DNA of 64,000 bases from Aurantimonas marina (GTDB taxonomy: Bacteria; Pseudomonadota; Alphaproteobacteria; Rhizobiales; Rhizobiaceae): the NCBI RefSeq assembly GCF_017183135.1, contig NZ_JADDXW010000004.1, forward strand, positions 186,001 through 250,000. The letters are read 5' to 3'. Positions within the stretch are counted from its first letter, which is position 1. Every line of letters starts with the position of its first letter. Positions 58,116 through 64,000 of this stretch are shown here, in pieces. The translations under genes and the position numbers were made by a program. The notes below the pieces were generated by a model. That model ran no database searches. It was given only the letters and a program-made list of their open reading frames with translations, and was not told the DNA's origin.

Positions 58116-58723
58116 AAGGTCGCGTCATCGGAGACCGCCTCCGCCAGAAGCACCTGATAGGCATCGCGATGCACCTCGATCGCGCCGAACGAGGCGAGAT
58201 GATCGGTGAGGAATTGCGTGTCGAGAAGGCGGTAATCGCCGCGGCTAAGGCGCTCCCACAGATAGGCGAGCGCAATCTTTGAGGCGTCGGTCCGGCGTGA
58301 GAACATGCTCTCACCAAAGAAGGCCGCGCCGAGCGAAACGCCATAGAGTCCCCCGACCAACTCCTCACCTTCCCAAGCTTCGACGGAATGCGCGAAGCCC
58401 TCGCGAAACAGCGACAGGATCAGCGACCGAATCTGGGAGTTGATCCAGGTTTGCGATCGGCCGGGGGCCGCCTCGGCACAACCGTCGACGACGGCCGGAA
58501 AGGCGGTGTCCACGCGGATATCGAACGGAGCGCGCCGGATCGTCTTGCGCAGGCTCCGGGACAGATGAAAGCGATCCAGCGGCAAAATCCCGCGCTCGGT
58601 CGGGTCGATCCAGAAAATGCCGGGATCCTCGGCGGTTTCCGCCATCGGAAAGATCCCGCAGGCATAGGCCTTCAGGAGGATGCTCGGCGTGATCTCGAAC
58701 CGCTGTCCGCCGCGCCGAACCAT
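58055..58723 (-). CDS. aat: leucyl/phenylalanyl-tRNA-protein transferase
   Basis: 222 residues. Family blocks are [66 protein letters not shown] and [16 protein letters not shown]. The enzyme adds Leu or Phe to N-terminal Arg/Lys and so feeds proteins to ClpS-ClpAP. It is leftward, 4 bases past accC, so it belongs to the aroQ-accB-accC-aat operon. Confidence 0.96.
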   Translation of the reverse strand: MVRRGGQRFEITPSILLKAYACGIFPMAETAEDPGIFWIDPTERGILPLDRFHLSRSLRKTIRRAPFDIRVDTAFPAVVDGCAEAAPGRSQTWINSQIRSLILSLFREGFAHSVEAWEGEELVGGLYGVSLGAAFFGESMFSRRTDASKIALAYLWERLSRGDYRLLDTQFLTDHLASFGAIEVHRDAYQVLLAEAVSDDATFYPSGAGTAESVLQLFNQTS

Positions 58724-58727
58724 GGCG

Positions 58728-60077
58728 TCAATCCGTTGCCTTGGCGGCGAGATGGTTTTCCAGCCAATGGATGTCGTAGTCGCCGGTGCCGATGTCGGGG
58801 TTGTTCACGAGGTCGCGGAACAGCGGCAGCGTCGTCTTGACGCCATCGACGACGATCTCGTCCAGTGCCCGGCGCAGCCGCATCATGCATTCGACGCGGT
58901 TGCGACCATGCACGATCAGCTTGCCGATCAGGCTGTCGTAGAAGGGCGGTATCGAGTAGCCTTGATAGACGCCGGAATCGACCCGAACGCCAAGTCCGCC
59001 GGGCATATGGTAATGAGTGATCTTGCCGGGCGAGGGGGCGAAGGTCTTCGGGTCCTCGGCGTTGATGCGGCATTCGATGGCGTGGCCGGCGAACTGGATC
59101 TCCGACTGTTTGATGGACAGGCCCTGACCGCTGGCCACACGAATCTGTTCATGCACGAGGTCGAGACCGGTGATGGCCTCGGTCACGGGGTGCTCGACCT
59201 GGAGACGGGTGTTCATTTCGATGAAATAGAACTCGCCGTTCTCATAGAGAAATTCGATCGTTCCCGCGCCCCGGTACCGAAGCTCGGACATGGCGTTCGC
59301 GCAGACGGTGCCAATCCTAGCGCGCTGCACATCGTCCAGCGCGGGCGAGTTCGCCTCTTCCCAGACCTTTTGATGGCGACGCTGCAGCGAGCAGTCGCGT
59401 TCGCCCAGATGGATGGCGTTGCCTGCGCCGTCGCCGAAAACCTGCACTTCGATATGGCGCGGCTTTTCCAGATACTTCTCGAGATAGACCGCGTCGTCGC
59501 CGAAGGCCGATCCCGCTTCGGCGCGAGCGGTCGCGAGCGCGTTGGAAAGGTCGCCGGCCGAGTGGGCGACTTTCATGCCACGCCCGCCGCCTCCCGCGGA
59601 TGCCTTCACCAGCACGGGAAAGCCGATGTTGTTGGCGATTTTCAGCGCTTGGTCGTCGTCGGTCACCGCACCCGGCGAGCCGGGAACGACCGGGATGCCG
59701 AGGCGCTTGGCGGTTCGCTTGGCCTCGATCTTGTCGCCCATGATTCGGATATGGTCGGCGGTGGGGCCGATGAAGGTGATGTTGTGTGCCTCGAGAATGT
59801 CGGCGAAGCGGGCGTTTTCGGACAAGAAACCGTAACCGGGGTGAACCGCGTCGGCTCCCGATATTTCGCAGGCGGCAACGATCTGGGGAATGTTGAGATA
59901 GCTGTCGCGCGCTGGCGGCGGTCCAATGCACACGCTTTCGTCAGCAAGACGCACATGCATCGCCGCGTTGTCTGCGGTCGAATGCACCGCGACAGTTGAG
60001 ATGCCGAGTTCCTTGCAGGCGCGCAAGACTCGCAGCGCGATCTCGCCGCGATTGGCAATCAGAACCTTCTTGACCAT
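58728..60077 (-). CDS. accC: acetyl-CoA carboxylase biotin carboxylase subunit
   Basis: 449 residues. Starts [31 protein letters not shown], the [17 protein letters not shown] loop, [12 protein letters not shown] and [14 protein letters not shown] are all present. No biotinyl domain, as expected for stand-alone AccC with accB upstream. It carboxylates the biotin of AccB at the first step of fatty acid synthesis. It lies 10 bases downstream of accB on the same strand. Confidence 0.97.
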   Translation of the reverse strand: MVKKVLIANRGEIALRVLRACKELGISTVAVHSTADNAAMHVRLADESVCIGPPPARDSYLNIPQIVAACEISGADAVHPGYGFLSENARFADILEAHNITFIGPTADHIRIMGDKIEAKRTAKRLGIPVVPGSPGAVTDDDQALKIANNIGFPVLVKASAGGGGRGMKVAHSAGDLSNALATARAEAGSAFGDDAVYLEKYLEKPRHIEVQVFGDGAGNAIHLGERDCSLQRRHQKVWEEANSPALDDVQRARIGTVCANAMSELRYRGAGTIEFLYENGEFYFIEMNTRLQVEHPVTEAITGLDLVHEQIRVASGQGLSIKQSEIQFAGHAIECRINAEDPKTFAPSPGKITHYHMPGGLGVRVDSGVYQGYSIPPFYDSLIGKLIVHGRNRVECMMRLRRALDEIVVDGVKTTLPLFRDLVNNPDIGTGDYDIHWLENHLAAKATD

Positions 60078-60087
60078 CCCTTGCCCC

Positions 60088-60576
60088 TCAAGCGATCACG
60101 ACGAGCGGCTCGCCGTATTCTACAGGCTGGGCATTCTCGACTAGGATTTTGGCGACTTTGCCGGCCCGCGGCGCCGGAATCTGGTTCATCGTCTTCATTG
60201 CTTCGATGATCAGCAGCGTTTCGCCTTCCGCGACCTGCTGGCCGACTTCGATGAAATGCCGGGCGCCAGGCGCCGATGAGAGATAGACCGTCCCGACCAT
60301 GGGCGAGGGGACGGTGCCGGCTTCCGGGCCGGTGGATGCGGGCGCGTTGGCTGGGGAGGCTCCGGATTGTGAAGCGGCAGGCGCCGGCTGCCCGTGCTCG
60401 GGAGCTGGAGCGTAGGTCAATGGCTGTGCATGACCGACCCCGTAGTCCTTTTGACGCGACACCCGGACACGAAGCGTACCATGCTCGACCTCGATCTCGG
60501 TGAGGTCCGTGTCGTCCAGGATTGTCGCCAGTTCGCGAACGAGGGCGGGGTCCACATTGTTTTCTGCGTTCGACAT
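60088..60576 (-). CDS. accB: acetyl-CoA carboxylase biotin carboxyl carrier protein
   Basis: 162 residues. The N-terminal helical part ([20 protein letters not shown]) is followed by a Pro/Ala-rich linker (residues 52-88) and a biotinyl domain with [13 protein letters not shown], where Lys128 carries biotin. The domain has the thumb region ([13 protein letters not shown]) of true AccB. It is co-transcribed with accC and preceded by aroQ 29 bases upstream. Confidence 0.97.
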   Translation of the reverse strand: MSNAENNVDPALVRELATILDDTDLTEIEVEHGTLRVRVSRQKDYGVGHAQPLTYAPAPEHGQPAPAASQSGASPANAPASTGPEAGTVPSPMVGTVYLSSAPGARHFIEVGQQVAEGETLLIIEAMKTMNQIPAPRAGKVAKILVENAQPVEYGEPLVVIA

Positions 60577-60605
60577 TCCGGTCCTTCGGCCCCTTCGGGC
60601 TCGCT

Positions 60606-61043
60606 TTATCTAAGACGTGCTTTGAGTGCGGTGATGGCTAGCTCGTAACCGATTGACCCGAACCCCACGATCATCCCAGCCGCGATTGGGGCGATCAGGC
60701 TCTTGTGCCTGATTTCCTCGCGCGCATGGATGTTGGAGATATGGACCTCGACGATAGGTTTGCCAAAAAAACGGAGCGCATCGTGAATCGCCAGGGACGT
60801 GTGCGTATAGGCGCCGGCATTGATGATGATCGCGACGGCGGCGTCCCGCGCTTCATGAATCCACTCGACCAATACGCCTTCATGGTTCGATTGCCGGAAC
60901 ACGATGTCGAATCCGGCTTCCGATCCCGCCGCCTCGCACCGGGTCTGCACGTCCGCAAGTGTCGCGGACCCATAGATCTCCGGCTCTCTGAGGCCAAGCG
61001 TGTTCAAATTGGGTCCGTTGAGGATGTAGATCGTCGGGGTCAT
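60606..61043 (-). CDS. aroQ: 3-dehydroquinate dehydratase, type II
   Basis: 145 residues. The active-site loop [17 protein letters not shown] has the essential Arg; the Tyr lies in the same segment. [52 protein letters not shown] and [12 protein letters not shown] complete the family. It makes 3-dehydroshikimate in the aromatic pathway. First gene of the aroQ-accB-accC-aat series. Confidence 0.97.
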   Translation of the reverse strand: MTPTIYILNGPNLNTLGLREPEIYGSATLADVQTRCEAAGSEAGFDIVFRQSNHEGVLVEWIHEARDAAVAIIINAGAYTHTSLAIHDALRFFGKPIVEVHISNIHAREEIRHKSLIAPIAAGMIVGFGSIGYELAITALKARLR

Positions 61044-61105
61044 CGATCCTCGGTGGGTTCAACAATCACGTACGGCGCCCGCACGGATTGGAAACCCCTA
61101 TAGTG

Positions 61106-61138
61106 CGATAGGTGACGCGGGGAAAGCGCCACCTATCG
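61106..61138. repeat. hairpin between the DsbA-like gene and aroQ
   Basis: CGATAGGTG pairs with CACCTATCG (9 base pairs), then a mismatch and CGC/GCG, closing a 7-base loop. A competing shorter stem is possible between CCTAT (61097-61101) and ATAGG (61108-61112). It lies 24 bases past the DsbA-like stop and upstream of aroQ. T-richness after the stem is poor, so terminator versus leader structure is open. Confidence 0.55.
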
Positions 61139-61161
61139 GGTTTCCTGGTCATCCCAAGGAT

Positions 61162-61947
61162 TCAGCAGTTGGCACTGCCGCATTTTCTAACATTGGCGAC
61201 GGTGGCGGCCAGATCCGCCATGCCGACGGCCCCAGGCAGCACCTTGTCCGCGATGACGTAGGAGGGCGTGCCATTGATCGCGAGACTGTTGGCGAGTTGA
61301 TCCGCTTCCTGCAGGGCAGCCTTAACGGCCGGAGACTCCATCATCGGCCGCAGCTGTTCTTCGCTGATGCCGAAGTCCTCCGCTACCGCAAGCGCTTTTG
61401 CTTCGTCCGCGACGCCCCGCGCACCGAGCAAAATTCGGTGGAACTCGGCATATTTTTCGGGAGCGAGTTCACGGAACGCCAGACTGACCGTGGCCGCTCC
61501 AACCGATGGTGGGCCGAGGACCGGAATCTCCTTAAGGATGAAACGCACATCCGAGTCGGTCTCGATGAGCGCGTCCATGTCCGCCATCGCCTTCCTGCAG
61601 AAACTGCAATTGTAGTCGAAGAATTCGACCACCGTGACATCGCCGTCGGGATTGCCCAGAGCGGTGCCTTCGGGCGTTTCGAACAGCGCCGGCCCGGTGT
61701 CGGCAATCGCCTTCTTCTGGGAGGCCAACTGCTGCGCTGATCGTTTGGTCTCAAGCGCATCCATCACCTCGAGCAAAACCTCCGGGTTGGTCACCAGGTA
61801 GTCGTGAACGATCTCCTCGATGGCGCGGCTCTCGGCCTCATCGAAGGATGTCCGTGCCGGCTGTGCGGTCATCGTTTGCTGGGCGCTGGCAGGCGCGACG
61901 AATGCGATCGCCAGTGCGGCGGCAGTGAGGAGCTTGATTTTGGTCAC
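61162..61947 (-). CDS. DsbA-family thiol oxidoreductase (Com1-like)
   Basis: About 261 residues from the GTG at 61947; an ATG at 62013 would overlap the M48 gene. A signal peptide of about 22 residues (LLTAAALAIAFVAPASA) sends it to the periplasm. A helical N-terminal segment follows, then the thioredoxin fold with the active site NCSFCRK at Cys114/Cys117, and the cis-Pro block NGTPSYVIADKVLPG. CSFC is not the common CPYC/CPHC pair. Two Cys at the C-terminus (KCGSANC) may form another disulfide. A role in disulfide formation or isomerisation of exported proteins is likely. It lies 23 bases downstream of the M48 gene. Confidence 0.9.
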   Translation of the reverse strand: MTKIKLLTAAALAIAFVAPASAQQTMTAQPARTSFDEAESRAIEEIVHDYLVTNPEVLLEVMDALETKRSAQQLASQKKAIADTGPALFETPEGTALGNPDGDVTVVEFFDYNCSFCRKAMADMDALIETDSDVRFILKEIPVLGPPSVGAATVSLAFRELAPEKYAEFHRILLGARGVADEAKALAVAEDFGISEEQLRPMMESPAVKAALQEADQLANSLAINGTPSYVIADKVLPGAVGMADLAATVANVRKCGSANC

Positions 61948-61970
61948 GAGGGGGCGGTTCCTTCCGATCG

Positions 61971-63353
61971 TCAGCGGATCTTGGTCTTGATTATGTCCTG
62001 GGCCTGCAGCCATGCCGGGGAGCCTGGCTTCAGTTTCTGCTGTGCCCGCGTGGCGAAAATCTTCGCCTGGCGGAATGATCCAGCGTGCCAGTAGCCCTCC
62101 GCGGTGGCAAGCTCAGCGCGACCGACATCACCGAGATGGCCATAGGCCATGGCGAGAAACCGGTAAGCGACGGAGTTGACCGGGTCACTCTGCAGGCCAG
62201 ACTGGATCAAACCCACAGCCTTGTCCATTTGCGAGCGATCCCCGCCAGTGACGAGCGCCTGCCCGACCTCGGCCTGGAGGATGCCCGAGCCGCTCTTGTC
62301 GAGCTTGACGGCTCTGGAGAACGAGGCTGCCGCTTCCTGCCAGCGGCCGGCATTCATCAAAATCTCGCCGCGCATCTCCTGAAACCACGGGCTGTTCGGC
62401 TGCGCCGCGATCAGCGCATCCATCTTCTGCAGGGCGGTCGTAGGCGAACCAGACAGATGAGTCGCGATGGCGTCGCCGTACAGTGCGGCCAAGCCGCGCG
62501 GATTGCGCGCGAACAGCCGTCGAACATCGGAGGCTCCTCCATTGTAGGCGGCGATCTTGGCTCTTGCGAGATCGTGTCGCTGAGCCAGGGCCGGCGAATC
62601 CTGGCGGCCGAAAGCGGGGCTTTCCTGCGCGACCTGCTTCAAGGCCGCGATGCGTTCGCGCGGCAATGGATGCGACGACAGATAGTTGCCCGAACGTCCG
62701 CTGGCGAAAAGGTTGTTTCGATCGAGGGTCTCGAAGGTCTCCAGGAGCCCTTTTCCCGATTGACCTGTCTTTCGTAGATAGGCCAGTGCAGCCCGGTCCG
62801 CGGTCGATTCCTCGCCGCGCTGATAGCTGAGCATCCCCCGTCGCGCGAGATCGCCGCCACCGGCCATCAGGCCCGCGCCGGCTTGAGCCGCCCCGCGCGC
62901 GCCCGACGACGCACCGGCCACCGCGACGCCAGCGCCGAGCAGTCCGGCGACGATGGCGATCGTCTTGGCGCGTTCCAACTGCTGGCGCAGTCGCTGCTGG
63001 TGGCCGCCCGCCAGATGCCCGATCTCGTGGGCGAGAATGCCGATCAGCTGGTTGGGACGCTCGGTCGCTATGATTGCCCCGGTGTTGACGAAAATCCGTC
63101 GGCCGGCGACGAAGGCGTTGAAGCTGCCGGAGTTGACCAGGACGATCTCTATGCCCGAACGGGACAATCCCGCCGCCTTGAGGATCGGCTTCGCGTAATC
63201 GACGATGAGTGCTTCGATTTCCGCGTCACGGACCACGGGAAGGCTGGCTTTTTCGCTCTGTGCGGCCTGGGCCGCGACCGGGGCCAGTGCGACGGAAAGG
63301 GCGACGGCGATCGCGGTCAAACGGGCCGACAGGCGGCGGGGCGACAAATTCAT
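61971..63353 (-). CDS. M48-family periplasmic metalloprotease with C-terminal TPR-like repeats (BepA-like)
   Basis: 460 residues from the ATG at 63353, with GAGGA 5 bases upstream. A signal peptide (to about residue 30, AAQA) is followed by the M48 catalytic part: HEIGH at 109-113 with a third ligand in GEESTAD (Glu182). A Gly/Ala-rich segment (about 133-170) interrupts it. After residue 290 come TPR-like helical pairs (NAGRWQEAAASFSRAVKLDKS, split here by context). The layout matches BepA/YfgC and Rhizobiales homologues that act on outer-membrane protein assembly. It is followed by the DsbA-like gene, so envelope quality control is a shared theme. Confidence 0.9.
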   Translation of the reverse strand: MNLSPRRLSARLTAIAVALSVALAPVAAQAAQSEKASLPVVRDAEIEALIVDYAKPILKAAGLSRSGIEIVLVNSGSFNAFVAGRRIFVNTGAIIATERPNQLIGILAHEIGHLAGGHQQRLRQQLERAKTIAIVAGLLGAGVAVAGASSGARGAAQAGAGLMAGGGDLARRGMLSYQRGEESTADRAALAYLRKTGQSGKGLLETFETLDRNNLFASGRSGNYLSSHPLPRERIAALKQVAQESPAFGRQDSPALAQRHDLARAKIAAYNGGASDVRRLFARNPRGLAALYGDAIATHLSGSPTTALQKMDALIAAQPNSPWFQEMRGEILMNAGRWQEAAASFSRAVKLDKSGSGILQAEVGQALVTGGDRSQMDKAVGLIQSGLQSDPVNSVAYRFLAMAYGHLGDVGRAELATAEGYWHAGSFRQAKIFATRAQQKLKPGSPAWLQAQDIIKTKIR

Positions 63354-63471
63354 GCTAGTCCTCTTCCAAACCCGGCCATTCAAGCGGATATCCTCGCCGT
63401 GTCAAAGAGCCGAGGTCCCGCCGTTCCGGCATTCCAATCCGGCGAATTCGAGGCGAAACAGGAATGAAACA

Positions 63472-64000
63472 GTGTCCGATCTACTCACAATGACGGCATC
63501 CCGGCGATCGGACATCGATCCGTTTCGCGCGATGGACGTACTCGCCGAGGCCAACCGTATGATCGCGCAAGGAGATTCGGTTCTCTCACTGGCCGTCGGA
63601 CAACCGGCGGCGCCCGCACCGGAGATCGCGCGCGCCGCGGCGCGGCGTATGCTCGATCATGGCCGCATCGCCTATACGGACGCTCTCGGCCGACGTGATT
63701 TGCGCGAGCGGATCGCACGGCATTATGGCGAGGCTTATGACCAGTCGCTCGACGCGGACCGTATCATGGTCACGACCGGCTCCTCGGCCGGTTTCAACCT
63801 GGCCTTTCTCGCCGCCTTCGACCCGGGCGATCGAATCGCCATCGCCGCCCCTGGCTATCCCGCCTATCGCAACATCCTTCGCACGCTCGGTCTGGTTCCG
63901 GTCGAAATCGAAGTCGATCGATCAACCGAGTACGTGTTCACGGCAGAGCATCTGCGCTGCGCGCACGAGGCTGGTACAATTGCCGGCGTCCTCGTGGCAA
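63472..64000 (+). CDS. class I/II aminotransferase (5' part, cut by window end)
   Basis: 176 codons are visible from a GTG at 63472, with GGA 8 bases upstream; ATG at 63490 is the alternative. Family features present are the N-terminal SRRSDIDPFRAMDVLAEAN, VLSLAVGQPAAPAPE, YTDALGRRDLRERIARHY, the PLP phosphate-binding turn VTTGSSAGFNLAFLA and APGYPAYRNILRTLG. The PLP lysine lies beyond the window. It would be a PLP enzyme of the aspartate/aromatic aminotransferase group, divergent from the M48 gene. Confidence 0.88.
   Translation, partial: MSDLLTMTASRRSDIDPFRAMDVLAEANRMIAQGDSVLSLAVGQPAAPAPEIARAAARRMLDHGRIAYTDALGRRDLRERIARHYGEAYDQSLDADRIMVTTGSSAGFNLAFLAAFDPGDRIAIAAPGYPAYRNILRTLGLVPVEIEVDRSTEYVFTAEHLRCAHEAGTIAGVLVA

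Noticed and set aside
58680-59999. Plus-strand frame of 439 codons
   Set aside because: Antisense to accC; no family features.

Overview
The window is chromosomal DNA of an alphaproteobacterium, most likely a rod-shaped, polar-growing member of the Hyphomicrobiales (Rhizobiales). The evidence is a GPR/RgsE-type giant polar-growth protein, a divK-pleD pair in which PleD keeps the Caulobacter residue numbering, a mitochondrial-type NDUFA12 complex I subunit, gatCAB, a DinB with an N-terminal zinc finger, a GAAC-N7-GAAC (GTTC-N7-GTTC) LexA box and a TTAA-N7-TTAA CtrA-type box. The DNA is GC-rich and densely packed, with many ATGA-type overlaps. I see no transposase, integrase, CRISPR array or rRNA. 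There is one tRNA gene (Leu, GAG).

Layout. 1-8.5 kb: a Tat-exported molybdopterin oxidoreductase (cut by the window edge) with its membrane cytochrome b; a type III polyketide synthase coupled to an isoprenylcysteine methyltransferase-like gene; DUF188, an EamA exporter, an XRE regulator, a biotin-dependent carboxylase alpha subunit, acylphosphatase and lipB. 8.5-16.7 kb is the more accessory part: tRNA-Leu, a GH65 disaccharide phosphorylase with a beta-phosphoglucomutase-like partner, a TRAP transporter operon with a good promoter and a candidate operator, and an amidase. 16.9-24.7 kb: a 2345-residue GPR/RgsE-like protein, read away from a divergent Hpt-domain gene. 25-33.5 kb: [2Fe-2S] ferredoxin and ferredoxin-NADP reductase, a DUF922 secreted protein, an SOS-type promoter driving a 28-codon membrane micro-ORF, dnaE, dinB, a HAD protein and DUF3572.

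33.5-48.2 kb is conserved core: divK-pleD, rpmG, an MFS transporter, a Nudix hydrolase, DUF983, rnr, topA, dprA, plsY, a dihydroorotase homologue without its metal-binding histidines, and pyrB. 48.2-64 kb: an AidB-like acyl-CoA dehydrogenase, two small membrane proteins, ruvX, a UPF0173 hydrolase, the gat cluster (gatC, a GNAT gene broken by a frameshift and a nonsense codon, gatA, chorismate mutase, gatB, a second GNAT), NDUFA12, DUF2155, aat, accC-accB, aroQ, a DsbA-like protein, an M48 protease with a TPR-like tail and the start of an aminotransferase.

Functional themes are envelope growth and cell-cycle control (GPR, Hpt, DivK, PleD, CtrA-type box), DNA repair and SOS (DnaE, DinB, RuvX, DprA, TopA, LexA box), lipid and cofactor synthesis (AccBC, PlsY, LipB), pyrimidine synthesis and tRNA amidation. 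The observations most worth following are the LexA-box micro-ORF at 27296-27382, the 22-residue repeat architecture of the giant protein, the decayed GNAT between gatC and gatA, the orphan CtrA-type box at 35507-35521 and the palindrome just downstream of the TRAP promoter.
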